Shown: in pieces, positions 39,547 to 52,245 of the stretch | Numbering within the stretch: the first letter of the stretch is position 1 | Layout: the number at the start of each line of letters is the position of its first letter | NCBI GenBank assembly: GCA_014338405.1 | Contig: JTDE01000152.1 | Coordinates: 217,930-281,929 of the forward strand | Length of the DNA stretch: 64,000 nt | Direction of reading: 5' to 3' | From: Paragonimus skrjabini miyazakii | Lineage: Eukaryota; Platyhelminthes; Trematoda; Plagiorchiida; Troglotrematidae | Notes under the pieces: generated by a model | Seen by the model: only the letters and a program-made list of their open reading frames with translations | Told to the model about the DNA's origin: nothing | Database searches by the model: none | Translations under genes and position numbers: made by a program

Positions 39547-42500
39547 CTAAACTTTCTCAGACGCTGACCTGATTTAGATCAGCATTGTTTAAAATTTTAT
39601 GAAGAGGAATTTTGTCAAAACTGGGATAGTTGATCTTATACTTGAAAGCTTCTACTGGATCAGGTATCAATATTTGTATCGCTATGTATGTGATAAATGC
39701 AATCTCATCATATTCATCCACTTGATAAATGCTGTTAAAATAAGTATTATATTTTTATTTTCCAAACTTCTCCCACGTCTGCGATAATCGAAGTATGTAA
39801 TACAAATAGCTAGAATTGCAAAAGCTGGAACAATTTCATCTAGACTTTGAATATCAAAGTACGCCAATTTGGTTTGTGATAACATCTGATATTATTACCA
39901 TCGTTCAATCGTACGTAACTGTTACATTTTCTTCATCAGCGTGACAATGATTAATGCTCATTTTTGTAATGCTACTGATTTTTCCCAAGAATATTTTGAG
40001 CTTTTGCAAATAATGAGGCATGTGGAACCTACGAACATGCTGGAACACGGTGTAGAACGGTTTTTTATAGCGTGAGTCACATTGATGGCCCAAACCTAAC
40101 GGTGTTTTGTCTAATGACCTATTAGAACACCGGTATATGTACGCAACCCACTGTGAATTGTTGGCTTGCACCGGTTACAAATGTTAATACAGGAAAAGAT
40201 TGAAAAAACAGTAGTAATAATAACAGTAGTAATCATCGATCCATGATCACGACAGATAAGACCAGTAGTTAGACGAATAAAAACCTTGACCGGTGACTCA
40301 GTGAGTTGCCACTGAGACCCTGATTCAAACTCGCCGTAACAGATTAGTCTAAACAAGCGCGAAATCGGTAATATAGTGTAAACCTGATTGAGTCATCAAG
40401 AATTACTATAAACCAGTTTTGTGTTGTTGTTTCCACGAGCGTTCTGTTTGTCAGAATGCTTCGAGCTTAACCTAAAGTTGCCGTGGCACAAGCCACATAC
40501 GGTCGAAGTTGAACTGTCCTCAAAACTTCGTAAAACGTTTTATAGTGAACATCTAAAGACAAGTTACATCCATGCTTGCTCTTACTAGGCCGAGTGAGTA
40601 AGGTCGGATCCGAATCCTCTATTCCGAACTAAGGCCTTTTTATTCACGTGATCTTCGGTCGTATCAGCTTTGGGCAGGTTACGATGGTCAAGCCTACTGA
40701 ACTTGACAGTATGCACATTTCGATCAAACGTATCTCGGTCCCATACTACGAGTGATCTTTACCAGACGACCCTGTAAACGAAAAATAAGCGTTCCATGAA
40801 TTACCCCTTTTTTCCTTATAACAGTAGCCTACATATGTATATATTACTTCTGCTGCCGGTCTATTTATCGTTAAGCAACCTATTATCAATATCGGTGTCC
40901 AATCTTTTGACTTGCTCGATGTCAGTCTCCTGGTCACGTCACGAAATGAATGTTTCGTGCTTTCTTTGATGTGAACTGAATCTGTTGCCCCCGAGTATTT
41001 TATGGCTCATGATTACTGGGAAATTGGGTAGCCAGTTAAGCATTCTGATGCGCTTTAAATCCGTTAGTTACCTCAGCTGGTTTTGCATCTAATATTTTAC
41101 ACGATTTAAACTGTCACATGACCGTGTTTTATGAAAATGTCAAGGGCTGGGTATCCATTAATAATGTTATCCAGAAAGGAGGTATACCACAATGATGTGT
41201 ACTCATCCAAGAGCATGTTCGTTTATGTCCAATGTGGCATCGTCTTCTTGGATTTTACAACTTGATTTCAAAACCGTACACGTGCGGTTATGCTTGAGAT
41301 TTGAAACTTCTCAACATATGTAAGTTATCTTTTTGCATAATCCAATCACACGTTTAATGAGGTAGGGATGGAAAAGGGACAGTGAGTCAACGAATGAAAC
41401 CACAGTTCTTTAGGATGAGAAATTGTAGGATGTAAAGAAAATAAGACATAAAATATGTAGACTTTGGCTAGATTAAAATCAATGACAAAAATGCATGTAT
41501 GTACGCAGAGTGCGTTCTAAAAACTAAACTTTGAATTAGAGTTTGAGGTTCTAAAGCGTTAACGAGATAGTTTTCCTTAGTTGTTTGCTCCATTGAAGTT
41601 CTTGAAAAGAGTTGCGCATAAAGTATAAGTTGCACATTTATACTCGTTATAATGCGCTCCGTACAGTTTCAGTAGTGAAGGATACAGGTGATGAGTTGAT
41701 AAACAAAGGTGGCTGGTTGTAGGCTTTTACCACTAGTTTCTACCTGCTAGTTCCGAACGAAAACGAAATTAGTCAAAGTGTGCGAGTTTGAGATAGTTAG
41801 CATCATGAAATTTTGCGTTTGTTTTTCCAAATGAAAGTATAGAATGTTATATGCGGATATTAATCCTGTATACTGTTAGCTAGCAATTATGATGGACAAC
41901 TAATGGCAGAAATCGCTAGTCCTTTTTACGTTACATTTCTGTGGCAACCAAATAGAATTCTGCGTCTCTACGGAACAGAATTAGAAAAAACAAAACAAAT
42001 CAAAATACAGCTAAAATAAAAAAACTAATCAGTCTAATTTTTAGCTAATACATAGAATGTAAGAGATTTGATTTTTCTGAAACTGTCTATTAAATGGAAA
42101 ACTGAAGAACACGTTTGAAGTGCTCTTGAGGCATTGAAACACGCAAATCTTCAATCGCCGAAAACTAACATTTACGTTTTGTGAGAGAGCCAAATTACCC
42201 TAGTGAGTTGAAAAAGTTTTAATAGCTGCTTAGCAAATAAAAACCTAAATCTCGTGACTGTCAACATAATTAATTTAAGTGATATTTATTGTCGTCGAAA
42301 TAATCACGACTAGATTGCGCTTTGTTAAAAGACTACGAGTTTTGAAGTTTCAGACTGATCAAACTAGCGTTTAGTATAATTGAAATATTGAATTATTGTG
42401 GCGAGAAGAAAATCACATCGTAAAAAAGATGTATTGAGTTTTATCCAACTCACTTAGAACTTTCACTTACTTTCTTGTAAAGCTTAATTCCGAAGCAGTC

Positions 42501-44599
42501 ATAGGGCTACTTTAAGTCCTTCCCAAAGGTTTTGCTACCTTATAACAGAACATTGATGAGAGTAACAGAAGGTAAGAGAACATAGGCAAAGTAACTGGAC
42601 CTAAAACGTTTACTCCAAACTGGTAAATGGTGTTTAGTTTGGGATAAGTATTTTATGTAAAATAATCAGATCGAACAACAGTTCACTTCTTCCTCAACAA
42701 TCAGGTCCATCTGAAAAACTAATAACCTAACTGTGATGAATCCACCTAGAATGCCTCATTCGTACAGCTGACTGGACCTGTATGCTACGTTCTCGTCAGC
42801 AGGCTTTTGTCGGTAGCGAGCTCCGGTTACATTCGTTTTTGATCAGACACTACTTTCGATTTATATGCATTAGGGCAGTAATTGTACAGTCTTCATTTTA
42901 TTTACATAAAGGTGATTAACAGTCGGTCCTCAAAACGCTACTATCGGCTTTCCTAGTGATTAACTGAAGTTGATTTGCACAATTGCGTTGCACCGATTGG
43001 TTCGTTTGGTCAGGAAACGAACATGTACTTCTCAAATGCTGTTTGAGATCGGGTACAATTTCCGAACAAAATATGCGCACTCACTGACAACCTTCCAATG
43101 ATCTACATTAATAATAGGTTAACTAAATCTTCCTCCCGGCAAATTTTTATATGGGTAGCTCAGAAACTCTTTCGGAGATTCCACAGCTATTCTTCTTGTC
43201 CGTAGTCCCAGAAAGTTGCTCAATAAGTCTATCAGATTTGGTTTACAGCAACTCGGTAGCACCTATGTAAATTTGCCTCTAACTTTTATACCTGCTACAT
43301 ACTGAAAACTGTAACAATGGTCCAACTGCACCGAATATAATTTTCATCCGCAAAAGGTTTGAATGCACATTGTTCGATGGTCCTTACGGATGGCAGAATA
43401 CAGAATAAAAAGTGTTTCTTGCTGCTGTGGAATCACTGTACAAATGTCTCGTTTCCGAAGATTATTAGCGACCTTCGGGAAAAAGTGCTGGGTCACTCAA
43501 CTTCGCGGAATTCCCCATGTACTCCGATTTACTTACTAACATCCAGTCTGCATATTTTGGCAAACAGCCAGGTTTCGGAATCTTTTGTACACATCCTGAT
43601 TTCCGATTAACAGCCTGCGGTTAGTGTTTGTCCCGTATATCACCCTACTTTAAAAGATGCTTTTCGTAAATCTGGGATCTGGGGTTGAGTCAGGAAGAGT
43701 AAATATGCCTATACCCATGCTTCTTCCAATTTCTTGACCTGAGGGAGCATGGCTAGTATTTGGATTTATCCTTAAGCATCAAATTATTATGGTTTTACTG
43801 AAAATTAAACATATTTCTGAATGACTGTAGTTGATTTCTGCTGGCTTATGTAGGATGCGTATACCTTAGTGACATCGTTCATCTCACACTTCCGGACCAT
43901 CTGATAATTTTTTGAATTTGTTTTCAACCTTTAATGTCAGGTAAGCTCTTTCTCGTGCAACTTCTGCAAATCAAAATGTTTATTGTCTCAAGCAATATTG
44001 CCTCGTGAATACTTCCTTCAGCCCTTTTTTCTTGACGTACATTGGTGATATAGTGGATCGAATGGTGCTGAGAGTTATTCGGGTTATTTAAATAAGTATA
44101 AATTCTGTGAGGGATAAATGTTTGTTGACGAAGTTGACTTGAAGTAGGTTATATCTCCAGGATGCTATATTTAGCCTGTTCCCTTTTTGCTTCGACAAGT
44201 GCATCCAGATTGAGGCAACAGGATGTGACAAACACGTCTGAACTTAAGGCTGTCCTTATCTCTTCAAAAGTTTGTTTACACTTTTATGGCTAAGACCAAG
44301 TTTCTTCACATGATCATATGTCCAATGGTTGCTAGAGAGAAGCGTAAGAAGTTTGTTTGTGCATTCTTGCTTCTCTGTTGGTCAGAAGAAGTAATTTTAG
44401 ACAGTTTATAAGCGATAAAAGTGTTTAGAGATGGACAAAAGAAGACTTCATAGAATCTGCTGACACGCAATCATATCAACAACAAATATTGTAATCTATA
44501 ACTGCAAAGGTCTCTCAGGTATACATCTTTAATGACCTGTGAGAATGGGCTAGTAGAATCGTTATGAAGCTTGTCGTGTAGGCTCTTTCTCACTGATTT
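39547..44599. other. Receptor 3' flank; no further gene recognised
   Basis: The 3' untranslated region should begin at 39547. The first AATAAA that I noted downstream is at 40276-40281, so transcript termination near 40.3 kb is possible but unproven. The rest is AT-rich with only short frames, plus one short repeat at 40479. Confidence 0.4.
40479..40520 (+). repeat. Short tRNA-like repeat, copy 2
   Basis: tgccgtggcacaagccacat then acggtcgaagttgaactgtc aligns base by base, with mismatches, to the unit at 46641. The hairpin (gtggc/gccac) is kept while the B-box-like region is weaker. Confidence 0.3.
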
Positions 44600-46300
44600 G
44601 TCATTTGAGTAGTAGTTTAAAACTAACATGTGATCCAGTCGTGGCCTTTACGCGTTTTGTTTCAGGGTGAACTGACCCTGGTTGTGAAACATTTCCGTAC
44701 GCAAAGGTGCCCGTCAACTCCGTAACACAGCTTTGTAGAATAACCCCTCAGACTTTCGTTCCTGTTTACCGGGAAGACTTGTACCACCGGATAATCTGGG
44801 CTGTAGAGTATGTCCTAGGTGATACTTAGGCTTCCCCTAGGGTCTGTAATCAGGTGAGACTCCAACTGATTCCACCAGTCCATCTGGATTTGAGATTCGC
44901 CTGAGCTCTATAACATTTCAGGCGGTCCGTCTCCAAGCAATTTCAATAAGTATCAGATCTGTTTAACGATATTGGTAACAGGTCTATGTTTTCGTCCAGA
45001 GGTGTGAGCGGATTATGCTGTCTAACACAGTGCGAAAGACTTTCGTGGTGGAAATTTCTCCAAATTATTTTTGATAGGCTCAGGTTCATATGAGCTGGTT
45101 TCGCCATAGCTGTACAAGTCGAAGACAGAATTAAGTTATCTGTCACTAGGATCCTTAGGTCTCGTTGACATACTATTACAAGTAGCTCAGCTTCGCCATG
45201 ACAGTAGTCGGCGTAAATATGATGACGAATTCAAATATTGATTTTGTTAACAGTAGACGACAAGTTATTCTCGATGGAACACTGTTTTAAACAGTCTAAA
45301 CCTTTTGAACAGTCTCAAACTCGCCAGAGTCTTTGTAAGGCAAAATCGGTGAGTTGACAATGGTTTGGTGGTTAACAGACAAAAAACTGAACAGTGGGAT
45401 TCCTTGTGGAACTTCATTGTTGGCATGGAACCATTGTGACAACTGTCTATTTATCTTGAAGTTGGACCTACATTCGGTTAACTAACCTACAAGCCACTTA
45501 AGTAAGCACTGATGAAGACCACCATTTTGGAGTTTCCTTAGCAGGAGAGGTTGGCCAACCTGTCAGAGGCTTTGGAAAAGTCGAAATAAGTCACCTCAGT
45601 GGTCGATTCTGGGAAAATTGCCTTCGGACAAAACGTTACAAATGGTCAGCGGACTGTGACGTATGAATATTCCCTAGAAAAGCCGTGCTGATCGTGGGAT
45701 AATTTCGAAGTCTTCAACCTTGGCAGGCAGAGGGTGATCTGGTAGCTTATTCAGTAACCTACACATCACTGAAAGGAACTCTTTGGATCGATAGTTTGTT
45801 GGGTAATCGTAAACCGCTTTCGCGCGTTTAATAACAGCAGGATTAATAGATACTTCTGGTGGTGTAGTCTCTCATGACGACAAAGACATCAAGCCTTGAA
45901 ATGGTCACTTACGACTCGGTAGACTCTCTATTTTGCCTTTGACTTGTGACACTGATACCCAACAGTCAATAGCAATTTAGAGTTATGCACACTCACATAC
46001 TGTTTACCCAAAGTGTTCAACACCTACACGACTGTGTCGGTAAATCCACCAGAAATAACAAATGGTGTCATGCAAATCTTGGTGATTGAGCTTGCTGCAA
46101 CGTTTTTGTAGGAAGGGTTGAGATTCGTATTGAGTTTTTGAACTAGACTGTGGTGATAGCAAAACAGATCCTCTGTAATAGTAACCGTGATACCATTACG
46201 CTGTATGACATGTATAACAAATACAAATCCAGTCCTTCCCAGTTGGCATCTATTCTGCTATGAACGTTTCAAAGTAAACGGACGTATGGATATATTTCTT
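44600..46300 (-). mobile_element. Degenerate CR1/jockey-like LINE, antisense
   Basis: On the minus strand a multi-frame reverse transcriptase can be followed from about 45820 down to 44640. Readable pieces are YPTNYRSKEFLS (about 45800, the NYRPISLTS block), ITYFDFSKASDRLANL (about 45600-45550, the DFSKAFD catalytic block with its Asp retained), an eroded lobe ending in EVPQGIP (about 45400), and a terminal LRGYSTKLCYGVDGHLCVRKCF (about 44750-44680) that matches the CR1-type C-terminal RGH...F..R region. The YxDD box itself is not preserved in a readable frame. Sequence between 45850 and 46300 may hold the end of the endonuclease, which I consider weak. Stops and frameshifts are frequent, so this is an old copy. 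It lies about 5 kb downstream of the receptor gene on the opposite strand. Confidence 0.75.
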
Positions 46301-46640
46301 AGGTATCTCAGTATTTTCTTAAGCCGGAGGCAACAAGTTTGATGATGGCGTTAGAGATTTCTTCAACGATGATAAGTTAGCGATGCTGTGAGCAGTGTGG
46401 TACTAGAGCCATCCCTCTCTGGAATGCATTAACATGCACTCGTATATCGAAATGCTTCTTGTATTATATTTTACATATCTTTCTCTTAAGTTTAGATCTT
46501 GTCATTCCAATCTCTTAGGTTAGCTTCCGAGAGATAAGGGTTTTCTTTTCCTACTAGCCATTCAATTGGATAACCAACATTGACCGGCTGGACACAAAAA
46601 CCTCACCCTCACCGGATACGTAGTGTGTGAGTGGAACCGC

Positions 46641-46690
46641 AAGTGGTGCAGCGCAAGCCACTTGGGGTGATGGTTTAAACCTTTGGCTTC
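46641..46690 (+). repeat. Short tRNA-like repeat, copy 1
   Basis: aagtggtgcagcgcaagcca followed by cttggggtgatggtttaaac contains a hairpin (caagtgg/ccacttg) and a B-box-like ggtttaaacc. A diverged second copy is at 40479-40520. The parent family is not known to me. Confidence 0.35.
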
Positions 46691-47079
46691 GGTCAATGTG
46701 ACAGGCTAATCCGTTTCGGATGCCGCCAACAACAACATTAGAGCCAGGCCAATCAAATTTGATAGGTCCTCTTTATTTTTAGGAAATTTCCTTTGCGGTA
46801 GGTTTCAGATCCATATTTTTGGGATGTATTTCTATTTCCAAATGAGTAACTGAATACTATTGCTTCGTCATTGTTACCAGGTGGAGTTGTAGTGGTTCAA
46901 TGACCGATCGTGTGAACTCATCTGATGAAGACAAAAAGACAGTCGGCGTTTTCCTGTCAGAATCAGAATTTGCGTAATGTAGCTCTCGATCATATTTAGC
47001 TGCGTCACATCAGGTACATACTAGAATGTGTTGATTCAAATGGCAAACTTAAGTGGACGTCGTGAAGCAAAACGATTAA

Positions 47080-49230
47080 AGGAAGAACCCCCCACACACA
47101 TCAGTGGACATCAGTTGCTAACGTAGTCTGGCACTGATGAGCAAGTCTATCTGTTTGCGTGTGTGGTTTTCAGTTGTTCACTGCCACCACTTCTGCAAAC
47201 CGGGAAAGTCTTCGGTCTGGATTGATTGACATATCTAAAACTCTTTCCCCAGGTTTAACTGAGGTCAGCATGTCAACAAGTGTCGAACCACTGATGACGT
47301 TGGTTAATTTTGACGCGTCACGTTCTGACCGAAATGGAACATTGCGGTATCAGCCATGTTTCAAAAGAACCCAAACTGGAATGTGTTCGTTAATGCAACT
47401 GCGTAATTACCGCTCCAGTCGTCTTAGGCAACCAACCAGACACTCACACGATGGGTTGCACCAGAATTACCCTGACCAAGTTGGGTGAGGAGAACGTGCT
47501 TCCCATAACTGCTGTGAGGCGGGTTTTTAACAATGTAATAATGTGCTTACTCTTTTATGACAAACGAAGTTAATGGTTCATTTCGAGAAATGTTGAAGTC
47601 ATCAAGGCAGCTGGCTTTTGCTTGCTGAATTTTTTAACAAATGCTAATAGAAACCCATTCTCTCAGCGTGGCTCTCAACGGCATCTCTTTGGTCAATGTT
47701 TCTCTTGAACAGATTCATCTTCCTCGATTGAACACTTTTCACTACACCGCGTTGATAATGGATCGGTATAAAATGTAGCTGTTTAGGCACTGCCCGGTTT
47801 GTTTCCAACAAGTGAACCGCAGTATGGAGCCGTTATTATGACATTTCACGAGAAAATCTAAAAATTCCAGGATGTCAGCATTGTTGTACTCAAAGATAAA
47901 GCTAACTTCGGAATTCAGCCCGTTGATTAAATCAGGTTTACTAATTACAGTCCTGATGATATTGGTGAGTATTTGGATATCGTTGATATAATGTGGGTAG
48001 AAATGTGTTCAACTAACAACGACATCTAGGTTCTGCTTCAAGTCAGTGACGAAAATGTTGGTTAACCACGTACCGAGTGAACAGTCCATGACGACACTAT
48101 TGAATTGTGTATAGCCGGTACTCTAGATGTATAACCCTGAATTCGCCATGCATACCAACAGAAGACAGTCTACTTTAGACTTACGCCGTCTTATTTTCAA
48201 GTGATATGAGTTGATCTGTTGGCAGATTATACCGGTCGTCTACATTAGCGGACCAAAACGGTGTGAACAAAACAGTTGTCTATGTTGACCATGTCTTCCA
48301 TTACAGCCAAACTTGTGAAACTAGTTCACTTTAAAATCACCTCGCACAGTCTTCAAACCGTTGAGTGTTTCAGTCGCTGAAGAAGCTGGGTCAACCCCTG
48401 TGTGGCAGAGTTGGCATGGACACCATTGGCCTCAGAAGTACACCAGCCTTGTGGAGTTTGAGCAAGCGGTACAATTGAGAGACATGTAATCCTCTGGGTG
48501 CAAATGACTTCGCCGTTGACTAATCGTTAACCTCACTGCCTTCTTACCGTGTCGTTCAAGTTCGACAGCATCGTCTGTCTAAATATCCCAACGGGGTTCG
48601 ATGGCGTCATTAGATGGTGGTTGCTTTTGTGCTAGACAGTTAGCTTCATCCATCCTCACGACGTTGGAGCCTTCGTCCATCTGTGTTGTGTACGCGCCAA
48701 GGCCACCTATGTGCCCCACACTCGTGCTGAGACTCAAGCTGCGTTCTGATTGGTTGCGCCTTCAACGACCGACGACTCATTCGTCCACGCATCTAAGAAT
48801 GACGCTACCGCATGTAAATGGGACAATATAGTCCGTACTTCTCACGAGTAATGTGTTCTCCTTACCGTTGTTATAGCCAGTAAGGCTCACTGCTGATAAC
48901 ATCTGAACAGAAACACACTAATCTGTAAAGTCATAAAGTTCTTATTGAATCATAGCCCAAGAAGTGTATAATTATGTTCTGGAGGCAGGACTGTATTCCG
49001 TTTGGAAAAGTTAATTCTGTAGTTGTGTTCAAGATCGACCAGCGTGAGACCGAACGAACCAAGAGCATCCTCTGACGCCGGACTGAAAGCTGGTCAGACA
49101 GAAGCTTTAGATGGGCTTCCTTGGTGGTATAAATAATTCGAGGACACAAAGCACAAACTCCAGCTGAACGCTGATGAGTTGAAGAAATGTGAAGAGTGAA
49201 TGAAGAAGTCGTGTTTACACAATGCATCTC
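47080..49230 (-). mobile_element. Nearly full-length degenerate Penelope-like element, antisense
   Basis: Reading the minus strand from high to low coordinates gives the Penelope order of motifs. First is a possible N-terminal region (frame 48931-49227, FPNGIQSCLQN). Next is LYRLLKLHKAGVLLRPMVSM at about 48460-48400 (family pattern LPK.HK....RPI.S). Then SLGTWLTNIF (about 48085) is followed by HFYPHYINDIQIL (about 48005), an eroded YVDD box reading YIND. After that come LINGLNSEVSFIFEY with ILEFLDFLVK (about 47930-47845, the FLD motif), LAFVKKFSKQKP (about 47635), INEHIPVWVLL (about 47395) in the GIY-YIG endonuclease, and RLSRFAEVVAVNN (about 47210). Many frames are shifted and stops interrupt the chain. 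The catalytic aspartate pair is damaged. No terminal repeats were found. Confidence 0.8.
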
Positions 49231-50059
49231 TCGAGAATTTAATCAAAATAAGTTGGCCCTTGATCAACATGCCACCTAGTAGGATATGGAACAGGTTGGA
49301 ATTATCTAGCTTTCATTATTGTCTGAAGGATGCCGTAACATTAACTAAATGGTTAATGAAATCTAGATCCGGTCATTAAAGTATTTCAGTGTGAAGACTG
49401 ATAAAGTCTTCAGGCCAAATTGTAACCGTTGTATTGTAACAATCATTAGAGTGTGTTAATTGGCACAAGGTCTCTTGAAGCTTTTCGGTAACTTCCCCTT
49501 TCAAGTAGACGTCGACGAGACCCAGTTTTTAAAGACAAGTAAAAGCGGATCCCCTAAAATGTGTAATGACATACTGATGGGTATCAGGTAAGTCGCTGAA
49601 ATCCGTTGAACTGAAGGCATAGATAAACAAACCCACGATTGGCTTCTTGGCCAATACAGTCTGTTAAATTACTTATCAACAGTAGATAAGTTACTCGAAT
49701 CTGTGAGCTAAAAATGCACGCGAATCCTTGGTATATATCATGCTCACGTTCCTCTTTGTGCAGCATTTTAGAGCATCTTAACACACAGCGGAATATAGTT
49801 GACGATGACGTCGACCAGGTTTACGTCTATGTACGCGGGATTGACGACTAATTATTAGCAGCGCTGATACTATCGCATAATGTGATCAGAATAAATGTTA
49901 TAAGTTGGGAATGTTCTATTCAACCTAGACAAAGCAGATGGAGTGCTTGACGAGCCATGAGATGGCACTTTCCTGTGGACTGTTCGACCTCAAGAAACAC
50001 ATCGCATGTAACCTTCGTTTTAAGTTTGGATACATAACACAATGTGTTCAGTTCAATAC

Positions 50060-50343
50060 GAGTAGTTTAGCGTACTGGTAGTTTGCAGATTACACCGTTG
50101 ATAAAAGTCGAGAAAGTGCTGATTTTAAAAGCCATCAATCAGGTGTTAATGGAAATTAAATTTGCCAAGGAAGTGAAAGTCAACTCTTCAGTGTCATTTT
50201 TGGATGTACTCTTATTGATACAGTTCGAAAGAACTACACATACGACTATAAGCTGCAAACCAACACTACACTGTCGTAAGGTAACAACCGTTCGGCTACA
50301 AAAAAAAAGAAGAGCCTTGTGTAAATCCTATTTCGCAGAGTAA
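50060..50343 (+). mobile_element. Penelope-like reverse transcriptase fragment
   Basis: The 86-codon frame starting at 50083 contains LMEIKFAKEVKVNSSVSFLD followed by a short variable stretch and ISCKPTLH. This matches the Penelope RT thumb-side pattern (I.FT.E......FLD......T....KPT). Only this short block is recognisable, and the upstream RT palm and downstream endonuclease are not. It is on the plus strand, opposite to the longer copy that ends 850 bp away, so it is an independent insertion or an inverted remnant. Confidence 0.6.
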
Positions 50344-50712
50344 CCGCCTACTGCAGCACCCCCAAACTACAAAATTAGGACATAGAACATCTTCGTAAGT
50401 CGTTAAAGTAAAGCGGCTGCCCTAAAATAGTTTATAAACGCGTGCACTAAGACCAAGTTAAATACTATTTCTAAATACATGAGAAAAAGTCATCACCTTG
50501 TCTTACACAGACGGAATCTTTGGGGCAAGAGAGCATATTACCGGAAAAACTGGGGTTAAAATGACCCACAAGCTAGCAAACGGTTTTTAAAATAAGCCAC
50601 GTGAAATCAAAAATCCAGCTGAGTAATATGAAGTATACTCTATTTCACGTCAAGACTGTCACAAAACGTACGCAAGTGAAAGTGGTAAACCGATAAAAAC
50701 AACACACACGTT

Positions 50713-50840
50713 TGATCACAGTTTCCGCATTCAGATAAGCCTTCCGACTGGTCTACTCCTAAAGAAAGCACCAGGTTCGAGTTTCACTTTCACTAGGACT
50801 CACCAGCATTACATGTTCCCGTCCGGACCGGAATTTTCCA
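50713..50840 (-). repeat. SINE copy, body and tail (minus strand)
   Basis: On the plus strand gatcacagtttccgcattc and agcaccaggttcgagtttc match the reverse complement of the family tail and body, followed by actcaccagcattacatgtt in place of ctcgtcagtggtgcatatca. It faces another copy at 51085-51240 in opposite orientation about 250 bp away. Confidence 0.6.
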
Positions 50841-51084
50841 GTTGGCCCTCGTGCTTGTGCGTTCAGTGTGTTAATACCAACGCCAATAACTGCATAATAT
50901 GTATTGGGCCAATGATATCAGCGACTTCAACTTAACCAAGAAGTCCTGGCCTCAGGGTTATCGATCGGTTTGCACAGAACGATTCTGTTTATTCCCCTTT
51001 CGAAATGATCAGGCAGGCTGAACACTAATCACACAATGTCGTCCTCAAGAATGTGGATGTGATCACTCAGTCATACCTATTGTG

Positions 51085-51240
51085 AGGGTAATGGGTTGTG
51101 GTTAACACGTTAGTCACACAAGCGTTAGGGTCGAGGTGCAAAGTCCGGTACGGACGAATATATGCACTGCTGGTTAACTTTAATAAAAGCGAAACTCGAA
51201 CCTAGTGCTTTCCTCCAAAGTAGGTTAGCCAAAAAACCTA
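51085..51240 (+). repeat. SINE copy with tRNA-like head (plus strand)
   Basis: An A-box-like ggttgtggttaacacg and B-box-like gaggtgcaaagtcc precede atatatgcactgctggttaa and gcgaaactcgaacctagtgc, colinear with the family body. The end of the tail is eroded. Confidence 0.6.
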
Positions 51241-51600
51241 CTTAAATAATAAGGCTGCAATCATATATGCGTTTTGTTCGGTTTAAGGTAATATAACCCC
51301 CCCCTACTTCTGTTAAACAGTTGGAGACACGTCTGAACAAATATCATTCAGTCAGCAGACTGGCAAATCAGAAATCACACTTTTGGTAACATTGCGCAAT
51401 CACAGGTTACGAGGTCAAACTGGTGGACGCCAAAGAAGCAGGAACGACTAGTCATTTAATCAGTCCTTTCTGAAACTGTTTTCAGTAGACACATCGACCG
51501 CCATACATGCTATGCCTCATCTGTCATACAATTAGGATAAAGATGAGTGACAGACAGACAACCAAGCCAATGAACCTGTAGAATAACTATATTCTTTTCC

Positions 51601-52032
51601 ATGATAACTTTGTTTGAGAACGAATCCCAGGGTGAATCTGAAACGTCACAATTATTATCAATCACTCGGTGTTCACCTTGTAACTCTAATCTTATTGAAA
51701 CATACAAACCGGCTGTTTTTACTCTGATTGTCCGTTACACTTGTGGACCAACTTTGAGACAACGTGAAAACACCGAGGGACAGTGTTCTTCCGAAGTAGG
51801 GGTTCCAAAAACAGACCTCAAAGAGGACACAAGACAAACAAGCATGAGCTACAGGCCCGGTAAGCCATACACACGACTTACTGAAACGAAAACCAAAACG
51901 TCGTCAACAACACAGCATCACGCTGCCATACAATTCAAATTCAACTTGTGCGCGCCTTCTGGTTTTGACCACACGTTACAATGTACATACACGTTAGAAG
52001 GTATCTGTTTCCGGATTATCTCGAGACGGTAG
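51601..52032 (+). other. Unassigned 143-codon open frame
   Basis: The peptide is Thr-, Ser- and Arg-rich and hydrophilic, with no recognised domain. The frame lies between two SINE copies (51240 and 52146) in a repeat-rich stretch, and no promoter or splice support is visible. Most likely chance or repeat-derived. Confidence 0.1.
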
Positions 52033-52145
52033 CCGAAGCCAAACGACGTCTGCTCATAATTGTCACCAAAAATTACTTAATCCGCACCATGTGCGATTCC
52101 ACTCATACACCTGTGTCTAATGCAAACCCTTGAGAATAAAACCAA

Positions 52146-52245
52146 GTTGAACATCACGCACAATTGATTGCAGCTGTTGTATTCTCATAGTCTTTCCAGT
52201 CGGCCCCTTTCGAAAGGCAGCACTAGACTCGAGTTTCGGCCGTTT
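52146..52245 (-). repeat. SINE copy, body and tail (minus strand)
   Basis: On the plus strand it reads gttgaacatcacgcacaatt, gcagctgttgtattctcata, cagtcggcccctttcgaaag and actagactcgagtttcgg, a close match to the reverse complement of the family tail and body. The tRNA-like head is missing or unrecognisable beyond about 52245. Confidence 0.7.

Noticed and set aside
39905..40356. Minus-strand frames considered as a Penelope GIY-YIG endonuclease
   Set aside because: Only a Gly-His pair and scattered residues fit, and no RT motifs are adjacent on that strand.
49395..49415. gaagactgataaagtcttc hairpin considered as a terminator or ribozyme part
   Set aside because: It is a small isolated hairpin in eukaryotic DNA with no catalytic core or gene end nearby.
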